A DNA stretch of 64,000 bases from Paulinella micropora (GCA_009731375.1 BJOX01000298.1:504011-568010); one strand, 5' to 3'; positions 22,260-31,712 are shown, counted from the stretch's first letter. Numbers and translations: made by a program. The notes: generated by a model from the letters alone, not told the origin.

Positions 22260-22727
22260 TTAACAAATTAAAGAATGAATTAAATTTAATATTACCTCGT
22301 GAATACGGGTATCACCATCAAATATAAACCGTGGTTGAATACCTCCGTTATTTGAAACACTGAATGTTAATTTGCCATCCTCCGCTTCCGTGTTTGTATT
22401 GTTGCTTGAGACTACATAAGTATAGTCATTCGGGCTGTCTGCCGTCAGTATCTCAGATAGTTTATTTTTTAAGTTGTTCATTGTGTAGTTTCCTTCAGGT
22501 ATCGTAATTAAAGCCTCATACCCGTCTTCGCTAAGTGTAAAGGTATTATATGGCGAAGCCACAGAGTAATACGACTTCGGCACATAGATATGAAGAATTT
22601 TACAATGTGTGGGATTGTCTAGCCCCTTCATATTAACTTCATGTGTAAAGTCGCTATCTGTTCCCGTTATTCTATTTTTGCTATTTATGTAATAGATACT
22701 ACTTGACCTACCCCCTTTGTAATCCAT
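22260..22727 (-). pseudogene. Penton-like minor capsid protein, internally deleted
   Basis: The N-terminal 140 residues (SIYYINSKNRITGTDSDFTH, then HIYVPKSYYSVASPYNTF) match the 271-residue element 2 protein at 45990-46805. After IHEV the frame jumps into the last codons of the gene in the wrong frame and ends at ILNLIHSLIC. About 330 bp are missing, with the join at a TAAT/ATT microhomology. The family is the single-jelly-roll vertex protein of PLVs and Polintons. Loss of its C-terminal half should abolish the fold. The true ATG is at 22727; the stretch just upstream is TATA-like. Confidence 0.75.
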
Positions 22728-22750
22728 TGTTATATTACACAAATAATATT

Positions 22751-24880
22751 TCAGATAAATGTATCAAAATTACCATACCCATTCTGTGCTTTTAATTTTT
22801 CTGCTTCGTCTTCTTTTAAGTCTGTGTATCCACTAGCAAACTTAAATCGGTTGCCTTTCGCCCGCTCCATTAAAAATCTCATAGAATGAAATCCGCAGGT
22901 ATCACTGGTATCGCTCTGCTCTTTTACTTGATTAACCTTCATTAATAAATAACTATCGGGGTGGCTTTTATCAATTAGTTGTTTCATTTGTTGTTGAAAG
23001 TCTTCCGTTGGTTGGTAAAGCGCTAATTGGTCATACACTTCCACTGACCTGTCTTTATCCAGACTTACCCATATAGCAATCCAATGAGACCCCACTTGTT
23101 TGTGATTATCTAAATTCGTAATAAATCCGTATCGCTTTCTTTTTTCTGGATTTAGTTTGTAAATTTCATCACTGGCTATCGCGCCGAGATACCATCCATA
23201 TTTTTTCATTATGTCGTCTATTTCATTAGTCATTAAACCGCGACCTTCTCCCCGCTGTTCCTCCTCTTGCTGTGGCTCTTGCTGTGGCGTCTCCGCGACG
23301 CTCGGGGGTATGGTAGGGGGTGAAATCCCCTCCTCTGGCTGTGGCTCTAATGACGGAGTAATGATAGGTTGGGGCATCCCTTCATCAACATTTAAATCCG
23401 CTGAAACTTGTTCATCCACATTTGGGTCTATTGTCATTTTGCTAGTTAGAGTTTTTACAAAATCCTTTTTATTCATTGTGTGCCTCCAATCATTGCGGGA
23501 TAAATATTTTTTAATTATTTTGATTGAAAATACCTTATCAATTAATTCATCCAATGTTTTCGCTCCATTCCCCTTTTGTTTAACATCTCCAACATTTTGG
23601 AGATACCCCATATAATCTTCATATCTAGCATAATCCGCTATTCTTCTTTTCACATTTTGTTCTTCATTTCCAACATCAATATTAAACCTTTTAATCATGT
23701 CAATAATCCACTTTGAAGTGTCTTTGTAGTTTAATTTTTTATGACCTTCACTATCTAGTCTCTTTTTTAAAGCCTGTGCTAACTCTTTTATAGTAATGTT
23801 TGGGTGATAAGTTTTTGAAAATCCTGAGATTAAAAAATAATTAAATATTAAATGGTCAAAATGCTTACCCTTTTCTTCTGCTTTCTTTTCTTCTTTTTCA
23901 AGTTTTTCTTTACATTCTTCTGCTAACTTTTTCTGTTCCTCTAAAGACGTCGCTGTGGCTATAGCCGTCTGAATATCTTGACTGGCTTTTTGTAAGTCTT
24001 TACGACTCATCTTTTTTATAAAATTATCTGTATATCCTGCTAATTTAAGTGTTTCAATATCTATCTGCTTTTGCTTTTTTTCTTCCTCATATTGTTCTTT
24101 TGTTTTCAATGGTGCTTCATTTTCTAATGGCGGTGCTTGTGGTGGTGCTCCAAATGGTGGTGCTTGTGGTGGTGCTCCAAATGGTGGTGCTTGTGGCGGT
24201 GCTCCAAATTGTGGTGCTTGTGGCTGTCCATATTGCGGTGGCATAATATATTGATATTGCGCATTATCTCCAACTGGTTGGAGATAGGGTGGTAATGCTT
24301 GTATTCTATTTTTTCTGTCTTCTTCATATTTTACATCATCTATGAGTTTTTGCTCCCTTCTTAGTTCTCTGTCTTTTTGTTCTTGTCGTTCCTTGATATC
24401 GGATAGTTCATTGCGGTGTATCCTTGCTAACTCATCCTGCCTTTCCTTAGTATCGGCTATGTCTTTTCTTTCTTGCCTCTTCTTTTCTTCTTCAGCATCA
24501 ACTCGTGCTTTCTTTTCTTTTTTCTCTATATCCTCAATACCCTCATACTTTTCCTTTCTGAGTTTGTCTAAGTGGTCATTAATGGCTGTTCTCGTATTTT
24601 GTTCAATCTCTGACAGGCTCTGGACTTTCCTTAAATCCTCCTTCTTTTCTTTTTTCTTTGCTTTTGGGGTAATGCCACGTTCGCGTGGCTTATTGCTCAA
24701 GTATTTCATAAAAAGTTTAACGATTTGAAGTGTGCTCATATCATTTGTTTTCTTACCAAAATTAAGATAATATTTTTTGCCCTTCTGGATAATATACGGC
24801 TTCCCGCTTTTTTTTCTATAAACCCGCGGTGGACGGACTTTCGCCTTTGATATTTTAGAATTGCGCTTCATGCTTCGCAT
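22751..24880 (-). CDS. Ulp1/adenain-type cysteine protease with long coiled-coil N-terminus
   Basis: 709 residues, intact. The C-terminal 190 residues carry the protease: His in GSHWIAIW, Asp in VEVYDQLA and Cys in SDTCGFHSMRF. In adenovirus, Polintons and PLVs this enzyme matures capsid precursors. The first 200 residues are basic and coiled-coil (KKEKKEDLRKVQSLSEIEQ and similar). Residues about 200-250 hold QAPPFGAPP-type repeats. Two 20-bp palindromic inserts (24266-24285 and 23585-23604) each add YLQxVGD. The element 2 counterpart lacks both inserts and the proline repeats. A second ATG four codons in (24871) is an equally plausible start. Confidence 0.85.
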   Translation of the reverse strand: MRSMKRNSKISKAKVRPPRVYRKKSGKPYIIQKGKKYYLNFGKKTNDMSTLQIVKLFMKYLSNKPRERGITPKAKKKEKKEDLRKVQSLSEIEQNTRTAINDHLDKLRKEKYEGIEDIEKKEKKARVDAEEEKKRQERKDIADTKERQDELARIHRNELSDIKERQEQKDRELRREQKLIDDVKYEEDRKNRIQALPPYLQPVGDNAQYQYIMPPQYGQPQAPQFGAPPQAPPFGAPPQAPPFGAPPQAPPLENEAPLKTKEQYEEEKKQKQIDIETLKLAGYTDNFIKKMSRKDLQKASQDIQTAIATATSLEEQKKLAEECKEKLEKEEKKAEEKGKHFDHLIFNYFLISGFSKTYHPNITIKELAQALKKRLDSEGHKKLNYKDTSKWIIDMIKRFNIDVGNEEQNVKRRIADYARYEDYMGYLQNVGDVKQKGNGAKTLDELIDKVFSIKIIKKYLSRNDWRHTMNKKDFVKTLTSKMTIDPNVDEQVSADLNVDEGMPQPIITPSLEPQPEEGISPPTIPPSVAETPQQEPQQEEEQRGEGRGLMTNEIDDIMKKYGWYLGAIASDEIYKLNPEKRKRYGFITNLDNHKQVGSHWIAIWVSLDKDRSVEVYDQLALYQPTEDFQQQMKQLIDKSHPDSYLLMKVNQVKEQSDTSDTCGFHSMRFLMERAKGNRFKFASGYTDLKEDEAEKLKAQNGYGNFDTFI
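23585..23604. repeat. 20-bp palindrome, second copy in protease gene
   Basis: ATCTCCAAC-AT-TTTGGAGAT; on the coding (minus) strand it reads YLQNVGD. One mismatched pair. Confidence 0.8.
24266..24285. repeat. 20-bp palindrome, first copy in protease gene
   Basis: ATCTCCAAC-TG-GTTGGAGAT, perfect, with one more T/A pair outside. The coding strand reads PPYLQPVGD. Confidence 0.85.
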
Positions 24881-24935
24881 TATCGCTTCTTCTAAAACAT
24901 CTATTTTTCTTTATTGAAAAAATAAATCTGTTTCC

Positions 24936-24994
24936 GATGTTTGAAAAACACACGAAATGAGCGTAGCGAATGGGAGTGTGGATTTTCAAATATC
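24936..24994. terminator. Hairpin at the 3' end of the basic Gly-rich gene
   Basis: Arms GATGTTTGAAAA and TTTTCAAATATC with core GAGCGTAGCGAATGGGAGTG, touching the stop codon of the minus-strand gene ending at 24994. Confidence 0.55.
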
Positions 24995-25308
24995 TAGAAT
25001 TTGAGTGCGCCACGTCCGCTCTGCCTACCATATCCAAGTTTCGCGGCGGTAGAGCCTATACGAGACGCATATGGAACCCCGACATCACCAAGCGCATTCG
25101 CAGTCTTTGAAGTAATCTTGTTATCACGAAGAAATTTATTCACCGCCATTGCTGTCTTACCAACCTTTGCCCAGTTAATCTTACCGCCAGCCTGCCCCTT
25201 ACCCTTCTTACGACCGGTCTTCTTTTTACCTCCAGCCATTGTGCTTGAGTTAATAGTTCGTTTGCCAATTGTTGGAATGACTTCAACACGAGTTGTTTTC
25301 ACTACCAT
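24994..25308 (-). CDS. Small basic Gly-rich protein, 104 residues
   Basis: Start chosen at the ATG at 25308 (MVVKTTRVEVIP); further upstream codons are AT-rich leader. Middle section AGGKKKTGRKKGKGQAGGK is strongly basic. The C-terminus ends TAAKLGYGRQSGRGALKF. Such basic, Gly-tailed proteins occur beside capsid genes in PLVs and might bind DNA or the inner capsid, but this is inference. No counterpart lies between ATPase and protease in element 2. Confidence 0.55.
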   Translation of the reverse strand: MVVKTTRVEVIPTIGKRTINSSTMAGGKKKTGRKKGKGQAGGKINWAKVGKTAMAVNKFLRDNKITSKTANALGDVGVPYASRIGSTAAKLGYGRQSGRGALKF

Positions 25309-25346
25309 TATAATAAGTAAAAAAATATTTATTAATTCTAACAATA

Positions 25347-26162
25347 TTATTTTAATCTGTAAGCAAAGTTTTTGCGTAATTCATCATCAACACTTGAAAC
25401 ATAAAGAAAATTAAATCGTTCCTTTGTTGCTTCGTGATACTTTTGAAGAAAATAATCAAAATCAAAAGATCAGTCTAAGTGTTTATACACGAGTTCCATT
25501 TTATCCTGAGACTGGCTCGGAAAGATTAACAAATAATCTAACTGCTTAATGGCTTCTGGCCGTAGGTCGTTCAGATACTGACTTGACATAATCACCTTTG
25601 ATTTATAGTGTCTGTTCTTTTTTAACAAATCACTTACGGACTTGTCTCTTAATCCGCTACCTAAATCATCCAAAACAAAAACAACCTCTGGCGAAATATA
25701 CTTACTTGGTCTCTCTTTCTTCTCACCTCCTTCTTCTTTTTTCTTTTCTTTTCCAAAGTATAAAAATTGTGGTTTCTCCATCGGTTCTTTATCTTTGATT
25801 TCGCCTTCCTGCTCTTCGTTATCTCTGTTCAGTTTGTCAAGTTCATAGTCTATAACATTTACACCATCCGATTTAAGAAAGGTATATATAGCCATTGGGT
25901 TGCCTCTGTTCTTAAAGTGCTTAAACATTGCTTTATAAATGTAGTCCTTGTGTATTGTTGAAGCAATAATGACAATGCGGGTTTTTCTGTCTGTAGTCCG
26001 TTTCAGTATTTCAAAGAGTGCTGTCGTCTTCCCGCTCTTCTTACGGGCGAGTAGAAATATGTTGGCATACGGCTCATTAAATAATTTATAACCTTTTGCT
26101 TTTTTATTTCCATCACCTTCTTGCTTCACAGGCTTAACTTTGACATTGTTTATCTTAAGCAT
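25347..26162 (-). pseudogene. Packaging ATPase (A32/FtsK-HerA type) with in-frame TGA
   Basis: Pumps DNA into the capsid. Walker A ARKKSGKTT near residue 38, Walker B VVFVLDD about 130 residues later, then KVIMSSQYLNDLRPEA, which includes the sensor-like SSQ. The start is the ATG at 26162. The frame stops at TGA 25470-25472 (after YKHLD), yet reading on gives DYFLQKYHEATKERFNF and ends at TAA 25347, matching the element 2 C-terminus. The gene is therefore cut 41 codons short by one substitution; the core ATPase would still be made. It overlaps nothing essential and lies 11 bp after the 120-residue gene. Confidence 0.85.
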
Positions 26163-26172
26163 CGCTATATTA

Positions 26173-26535
26173 TTAAGCAAGAAACTCTAGGCACACAACA
26201 ATTCTTCCCGCTAAATTTCCTGTATCAATATTTCCGCTGTCAGTTTCAAGGACTTTAAATGTATATTGTCCGTCTGTCCATCCTACAACACCCAAATTAT
26301 AACCGAGATTTGAAATGTTTGCTATATTACTATCCGCAAATGTTCCAATAATTCCAATTCTATCCATGTAAAGAATTCTGGTTTTGGTTTCGGTCTGGTC
26401 GTTCATATAGTGGATAAATTTTACATTCATTTTGGTGGGTGTGAATGACATTTGAATATTTTTATTAAATGTTTTGCTTCCTCCAGCAAAATCATTGCTC
26501 AGAAAAATAATCTTTTGGTATTTGTGCTCCGTCAT
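26173..26535 (-). CDS. Conserved PLV protein, 120 residues
   Basis: Intact and well conserved with 42952-43347 in element 2 (KYQKIIFLSNDFAGG, NLGYNLGVVGW, GRIVVCLEFLA). Beta-rich, no cysteine clusters, no membrane segment. It is placed directly before the ATPase in both elements, so it probably belongs to the morphogenesis module and may be a small virion protein. No named family recognised. Confidence 0.6.
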   Translation of the reverse strand: MTEHKYQKIIFLSNDFAGGSKTFNKNIQMSFTPTKMNVKFIHYMNDQTETKTRILYMDRIGIIGTFADSNIANISNLGYNLGVVGWTDGQYTFKVLETDSGNIDTGNLAGRIVVCLEFLA

Positions 26536-26598
26536 TCTGACTACGCTTGCTTCGCCACTTCGTGCTTTGTGGTTAAAATATATAAATAGAGATATAAG

Positions 26599-26853
26599 AT
26601 GATAAAATTTTTATTAATATTTGTTTGGTCTGTGTTAGGTCGGACGGTATGCGACTTTTACTCACGGATAAGCGAAAAAAAGAATATAAGTTGTGTTTAT
26701 TGTATTCAAAAAGGTATAGATACTAAATTTAAATGTGTGTATAAACCTTTTAGTGATTGGTGTATTAGTTTTGATGAAGCCCTGCCGTTAATGTGCTCAG
26801 GTAGTGATGCTTCATGGTATAAAATACACTTATACGAGTGCTCACTTCTTTGA
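26599..26853 (+). CDS. Small secreted Cys-rich protein
   Basis: 84 residues with an N-terminal hydrophobic segment (MIKFLLIFVWSVLG) that looks like a signal peptide. It contains six cysteines, with CVYCIQKG and YKPFSDWCISFDEALP. It runs opposite to the genes around it and overlaps the 3' end of the membrane-protein gene by 12 bp. Element 2 has a decayed counterpart in the same place and orientation (about 42740-42914), which shows the gene is a conserved part of this lineage. Function unknown; an extracellular or virion-surface role is a guess. Confidence 0.55.
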   Translation: MIKFLLIFVWSVLGRTVCDFYSRISEKKNISCVYCIQKGIDTKFKCVYKPFSDWCISFDEALPLMCSGSDASWYKIHLYECSLL

Positions 26854-27192
26854 AGAAGGCGATGGAAGGCATATCCCAATCAATAGTGTTAGGATTCCGA
26901 CATAAGTATTAGCGACCTCACAAGGCAAGTTCTTTTCAGATAGCCTTACGATACAAAGGGTTATAATGGAGATAATGATACCCATTTGAAATAAGTATTT
27001 AATAAGTCGGCTGTCGGTTGGTCTGTTTTTTATACAACAACAATTCCAGTTATCTTCCAATTCGTGCTCTACTTTTTTTTCCTCAGTCTTTAGTTCTACT
27101 TCAAGAACACGAGACTTTAATTCGGGAGTTAGTTCGCCATGCACATGCATAATAGGTGGTGGTCTATGAAGTCTGGTTGTATTATTAGCCAT
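26842..27192 (-). CDS. Small membrane protein with two hydrophobic segments
   Basis: The start at 27192 (MANNTTRLHRPPP) fits the element 2 orthologue (42402-42743), which begins at the same place. Residues about 66-88 (LFQMGIIISIITLCIVRL) and 96-110 (TYVGILTLLIGICLP) are hydrophobic. The soluble N-terminus has GELTPELK and a coiled stretch ending in CCCIK. Highly conserved between the elements. It overlaps the S74-like gene upstream by 8 bp. Probably a virion membrane or host-membrane protein. Confidence 0.65.
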   Translation of the reverse strand: MANNTTRLHRPPPIMHVHGELTPELKSRVLEVELKTEEKKVEHELEDNWNCCCIKNRPTDSRLIKYLFQMGIIISIITLCIVRLSEKNLPCEVANTYVGILTLLIGICLPSPSSKK

Positions 27193-27586
27193 TGGTTGGA
27201 TATACAACGGCTCGTATTTCTGCTAGTTGGTTGGTTAAATCTTGTAATATATTAAGTAAAGTTTTATTTTCTTTTTCTAAATTAACTAGCTTTTCTGCCA
27301 TGTGTTGAAATCCGCTGACCAATATCGGTATAAAACTTGTATATGTTATGCCTTCAAGGTAGCCTTCACCATCCTCTGCTTTCATTCCACTTTCAGATAC
27401 AAATTCTGGAAATATTTTTTTAACTTCATCAGCAATAAATCCGTGGTTCTTTTTTTCTTTCTTTTCGTCTGATTTCAAATAATATGAACAACAATTTATT
27501 TTCATTAGTTTCTCGCAACAATCCCCGCAGTCTAATGTTTTAATATTGATTTTAATCGCCTGTCCGATGAGTTTGTCAAGCACCAT
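27185..27586 (-). CDS. Peptidase S74-like chaperone domain, free-standing
   Basis: 133 residues. HGFIADEVKKIFPEFVSE and the Tyr/Ile-rich segment before ENKTLLN match the intramolecular chaperone that folds and cleaves trimeric tail fibres. The usual SDxRxK entry motif is missing. The ATG overlaps the fibre stop (ATGGTGCTTGA), so it is read as a separate protein. In element 2 an S74 domain of different sequence, with SDRRTKEDI, is fused to the fibre. Either this is a chaperone in trans or a fused domain split by mutation. Confidence 0.65.
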   Translation of the reverse strand: MVLDKLIGQAIKINIKTLDCGDCCEKLMKINCCSYYLKSDEKKEKKNHGFIADEVKKIFPEFVSESGMKAEDGEGYLEGITYTSFIPILVSGFQHMAEKLVNLEKENKTLLNILQDLTNQLAEIRAVVYPTNG

Positions 27587-30500
27587 TTAGCGGAATATAA
27601 TTATAACTGCCTGACGGCTCACCAGTAGTAGAGTTTGAAGTAGACCAAGCATGAAGCAAACCAGTTGAAGAAACAATTACTCCATAATTCGTATATCCTC
27701 CCGATTTAAAATATAGTTGTGCGTCAACGGTAGAAGCGGGTCTTTTTCGTATGGTTAAAAAACCGCTGGATGCTGTTGGGATGACTACCTCTCCCGACGT
27801 ATTAATGTTAATCGCCTCAGCCCAAGTTATATTACTCCCCGCTGTTGTTCCAGTATTATAATAAAAAGCGAGTTTGTTTGAGATTTTGTATATTTGAAAG
27901 TTTGAGCCAGAATTACTTGATTTCCAGTTTGAGCCGTCATAATAAGCATCAAAACTTATACCTATATTGTCGTGTGCCCAATTCAATAATTGGAATGTTG
28001 GATACGCATCTGTGGATATTACTGCCTGTAAGTGTGCCCCTCCTATATTACTCGCTGTTCCGTATAATTCTAATCCGCCTGTCGCCCCATTTGCTGATTT
28101 TGTTGTGTTTCCTATAATTATCGGCTTACCTGATGCTGTTGTTATTTTATCGCTCGTTGTTAATGTTGTTGTTGATATCCCCGCACTCGCAGTTATCAAT
28201 CCTTTTGTCCATAAAGTCTCGTTTGCTCCATTCAATGACATTAACAATTGCTCTGCTGAATTTTCCCACACAAAACCATCCGCCGAAGCATTACCACTCC
28301 TAAATCTTACAGCAAAGCCTGAAATATCGTTGCCTGCCACCGCTGTTCCTCCAGATAGACTTTTAAGTGCCCCTGACTGCGCCATATAAATCCCCCATCC
28401 TGAGTTGTCTGTATCCCACATAAATATACCCTGTCCATTTCCTCCATCTACTTTATTTTGAATAGATAACTTACAACCACCATCTGCTGTTGTTAATCCA
28501 CTCGCCGTTAATGTTGTCGTTGATATACCCGCGGTTGAAGTAATTGTTGTCCCTGTTATTGTTCCTCCATTTGTTATATTGTTTGAGTTCATATTTAAGG
28601 CTCCATAAAACCGCATACCGCCAGCATTGTTAAAACGGACAATGTCAGACGAAGCACTTTTATTATCCAAAAGTTTTGAAATATAAAGTCCTGCTCCTTT
28701 TACATCAGATGCTACATTCGTAAATACATAACCTCGTTGGTTAGCGGTTCCGCTTGTAGCAGTATTTAGAGTAAATAAGAAATACTGATAATCTCCTGAT
28801 GTCTGTGAAAAGAATATATCACCTCCATTTTGGTTTAATATCCTCGCCCAATTATATGTTATATTTCCTCCATTAGTGATAGTTTGATTATTAAAAGCGG
28901 CATTGTTCGTTAAAGTTAGATATTTTATCGTAGTGCTCGCCCCATTAAATGTTTTACTTCCAGTTATTGTTTGGTCTCCTGTTAGTTTTACATTTTGCCC
29001 GTCCAATGTGTCCGCATACCCTTTTGTGGCTCCGTCCGTCGCTAATGTCGGAGTTCCAAGGTTGGCTATTTTGCTACTATTACAATCTAGCCCCGAAGCA
29101 TTTACCCAACCGACAATCGTTCCATCAATAATGAAACTTATTTTTTTCGCAGAAATTTCAAAGTTGTAATATGTCGCAGTTTTCATATCCAAACTAGCAA
29201 TTGACCCAATATTACTTGTAGAATTTAAAACGATAAATGTGCCCTTTGTTGTTGAATTGATTGAATTTCCCGTTATTTCAACACCACTGCTATATGTCTT
29301 AATTCCTGCTATGGTTTGGTTTCCTGTTAGTTTCACATTTTGCCCGTCTAATGTATCCACATAACTTTTGTTTGCTCCGTCCGTTGTTGCTGATGGTGTG
29401 GCTAAGTTTGTTATTTTGTTATTATTCAAAGATAGTGTAGTGCCAGATGCGGTTATAATTAAAGTATTACCCGAATATAACTCAACATACGACCCCGTTA
29501 TTTGTATCGGATACCAAGTCGCTGTTGCTGTCTTTTGTGCGGCAATCATTCCTATTTTTGTATCAAAGGCTATGCCAATGCCGTCAAAAGTAGTTGGATT
29601 GGATGAACCACTTACTTCCAAAGTTGATGTAAATTTTTTATTCCCTGCTATGGTTTGGTCTCCTGTTAGTTTAACCACCGAAGTGTCAAGAGTAGAAACA
29701 TCCACACCATCAACAAGATCAACATTTGTTATGCTTTGACTTTTCATATCAATCCCCGCACTAGCATTTATTATGTTGCTCAATGTTTTGGTTCCTGCTA
29801 TGGTTTGGTCTCCTGTTAGTTTAACCACAGAAGTATCAAGAACAGAAACATCAATACCATCAACATTACCAACATTTGTAATAGCAAAACCACCCATATT
29901 TAAACTACCCGTCATAGCCACTGTGCCGTCTTTTGCTAGTTTTGTATCGGTGTATGCTTTTGTTGAAGCATCGCCATCGTAGAATGGTGCTGGAAGTCCG
30001 CTGATTGCTGTCGTGCTGTTAAAATTTAAAACATTGCCCGTCAATGTTATTCCGCCCCCTGTTGTTGGAGCAAGAAGTATGGAAGAACCAACAATGCTTA
30101 GTGGATAGCCCGTTGCTTCACCTGCCTCCGACGAATAAATAGAACCCATATTATTGTTGTAATTGAAGAATAACTTACCTGTATTTAATGGATTTGAATC
30201 TTTTATACCCAAATAAGTAGTAAATATTTTGTTTCCTGTTATGGTTTGGTCTCCTGTTAGTTTAACGACTGCGGTGTCAAGAGCCGAAACATCAATACCA
30301 TCAACATTACCGACATTTGCTATGTTAAATCCTCCCATATTTAAATTTCCAAACATCATAGCGAGACCATCCAATCTAAGAAAAGGTGAAGCAACATTTC
30401 TCCACTGTCCTGTGCTATAAATGAGCAGTTGGTTATCGGCGGGTGTGCCTGTAATTAACACATCGCTGTGTGTATTAATTGGGCCGTCCGCGGACACTTT

Positions 30501-31124
30501 ATCATTATTGTCTTCGTGCTCTGATATCCAAGTATCAACATCTTTGGTATTTAGTAAATTAACTCCCGTTATATTCAAATTACCGCCCATACTAATGTTG
30601 CCGAATTCATCAACATTTATCGGAAATGTTTTATTTACCCAGTTTATTGAGTTATATGTAAGATAACTATTCATCGCTATTGGTGCGGTTATGACTACAT
30701 CTGTGAGTGTATCAATTGAGCCGATGGTTGTATTTCTCCATTTACCATCTATATCATTATATGTTAAGTATTGCCCGACCACTGGTGCGGATATGTTTGT
30801 GTCTATCAAATTGTATAGACTGATTTGGTGCGGATTACTTGTATTTGAGCGGTGTTGAGTAGAGGCCTTAACTTCGTCGTTGTCCCTCACTCGTTGCTCT
30901 GTGTAGTATAAATTTTTACCTTCTTTTATGTCAGTTGTTGATTTTAAAGCGAGCCGTGTATCAAAGCGGTTATCAGTGAAATAAAGATTTATCGGGTCGG
31001 CATCTTCTGGCACTCTGTCTGTATTCAGACCAATAATATTAGTGTTGGTAAGGTCTAAGTTTTTTATGTCTAGACTATCAACAGCAATTTCTGACAAGCC
31101 TAAGAGTGATTTATATTGACTCAT
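27576..31124 (-). CDS. Long tail-fibre-like protein, 1182 residues
   Basis: Intact. The N-terminal 150 residues (YKSLLGLSEIAVDSLDI and following) are conserved with element 2 and probably anchor the fibre. The shaft has five KLTG(D/N)QTI(A/T)G repeats and several MGGFxITNVGNVDGIDVS units, as in phage fibres of triple beta-helix type. The C-terminal part (GIFMWDTDNSGWGIYMAQSG and similar) resembles receptor-binding tips. It would trimerise at virion vertices and bind the host; that is inferred from repeats and the downstream S74 domain. Confidence 0.75.
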   Translation of the reverse strand: MSQYKSLLGLSEIAVDSLDIKNLDLTNTNIIGLNTDRVPEDADPINLYFTDNRFDTRLALKSTTDIKEGKNLYYTEQRVRDNDEVKASTQHRSNTSNPHQISLYNLIDTNISAPVVGQYLTYNDIDGKWRNTTIGSIDTLTDVVITAPIAMNSYLTYNSINWVNKTFPINVDEFGNISMGGNLNITGVNLLNTKDVDTWISEHEDNNDKVSADGPINTHSDVLITGTPADNQLLIYSTGQWRNVASPFLRLDGLAMMFGNLNMGGFNIANVGNVDGIDVSALDTAVVKLTGDQTITGNKIFTTYLGIKDSNPLNTGKLFFNYNNNMGSIYSSEAGEATGYPLSIVGSSILLAPTTGGGITLTGNVLNFNSTTAISGLPAPFYDGDASTKAYTDTKLAKDGTVAMTGSLNMGGFAITNVGNVDGIDVSVLDTSVVKLTGDQTIAGTKTLSNIINASAGIDMKSQSITNVDLVDGVDVSTLDTSVVKLTGDQTIAGNKKFTSTLEVSGSSNPTTFDGIGIAFDTKIGMIAAQKTATATWYPIQITGSYVELYSGNTLIITASGTTLSLNNNKITNLATPSATTDGANKSYVDTLDGQNVKLTGNQTIAGIKTYSSGVEITGNSINSTTKGTFIVLNSTSNIGSIASLDMKTATYYNFEISAKKISFIIDGTIVGWVNASGLDCNSSKIANLGTPTLATDGATKGYADTLDGQNVKLTGDQTITGSKTFNGASTTIKYLTLTNNAAFNNQTITNGGNITYNWARILNQNGGDIFFSQTSGDYQYFLFTLNTATSGTANQRGYVFTNVASDVKGAGLYISKLLDNKSASSDIVRFNNAGGMRFYGALNMNSNNITNGGTITGTTITSTAGISTTTLTASGLTTADGGCKLSIQNKVDGGNGQGIFMWDTDNSGWGIYMAQSGALKSLSGGTAVAGNDISGFAVRFRSGNASADGFVWENSAEQLLMSLNGANETLWTKGLITASAGISTTTLTTSDKITTASGKPIIIGNTTKSANGATGGLELYGTASNIGGAHLQAVISTDAYPTFQLLNWAHDNIGISFDAYYDGSNWKSSNSGSNFQIYKISNKLAFYYNTGTTAGSNITWAEAININTSGEVVIPTASSGFLTIRKRPASTVDAQLYFKSGGYTNYGVIVSSTGLLHAWSTSNSTTGEPSGSYNYIPLNGA

Positions 31125-31191
31125 GTTATATTATGTAATTAAATATTTATTATTTATTAAAAATACTAAAATATAAAAATCTTAGTATAGA

Positions 31192-31710
31192 ATGCCATCC
31201 CCTGAAGCAAGTCGTAAGAACTGGGGTAGTGCTGTGGAAGGAATAAAAGCGAAAGCGAAACAACGAAAGATGGAACATGCTAAAAATGTTTTGGCGCAAT
31301 ACCGAAATGCTGTAAAGCAAGAAGATGAAGATATGGAGGAACGAATAAAACAAATTGAAGAAAAGAACTTGGCTAATGATATTATTACTGAACATGATAA
31401 TGATAGCCCAGAGGAGAAGAGTGAGAGCGAAGATGAGGTTGATTTCACTGATATCATTGCCGAAAAGATGGCGAAAATGAAAATCAAAAGAGCGAAAGCG
31501 GAAACTAAGAGAGCGAAGAAGAGTAAGAAGCCAGAGCCTGAGCCAGAGAGTGAAGAAAGTGAAAGCGAAAGTAGCGACGAAGAAGAACCGAAGCCTAAGA
31601 AGGGGAAAGGAAAAAAGTCTAGTAGTGTGAGTGTAAAAGTATATAATCAGTCTTCAGGTGCTAAGAAAGAAAAAAGTGATGATGTCTCACGGATGTTTCT
31701 TAAATTTTAA
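31192..31710 (+). CDS. Highly charged conserved protein, 172 residues
   Basis: Alternating basic and acidic blocks (SEESESESSDEEEPKPKKGK) and a conserved C-terminal tail ending in VKVYNQ...MFLKF. The orthologue in element 2 is 38253-38765 (minus) with the same head and tail. Likely disordered. It is transcribed divergently from the fibre gene and is followed by two hairpins. Function unknown; the composition would suit a DNA- or scaffold-binding role. Confidence 0.6.
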   Translation: MPSPEASRKNWGSAVEGIKAKAKQRKMEHAKNVLAQYRNAVKQEDEDMEERIKQIEEKNLANDIITEHDNDSPEEKSESEDEVDFTDIIAEKMAKMKIKRAKAETKRAKKSKKPEPEPESEESESESSDEEEPKPKKGKGKKSSSVSVKVYNQSSGAKKEKSDDVSRMFLKF

Positions 31711-31712
31711 AT

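Noticed and set aside
27576-27586. Reading the ATGGTGCTTGA overlap as proof of translational coupling
   Set aside because: The overlap is real, but the downstream frame lacks the usual S74 entry, so mutation of a fused gene cannot be excluded.
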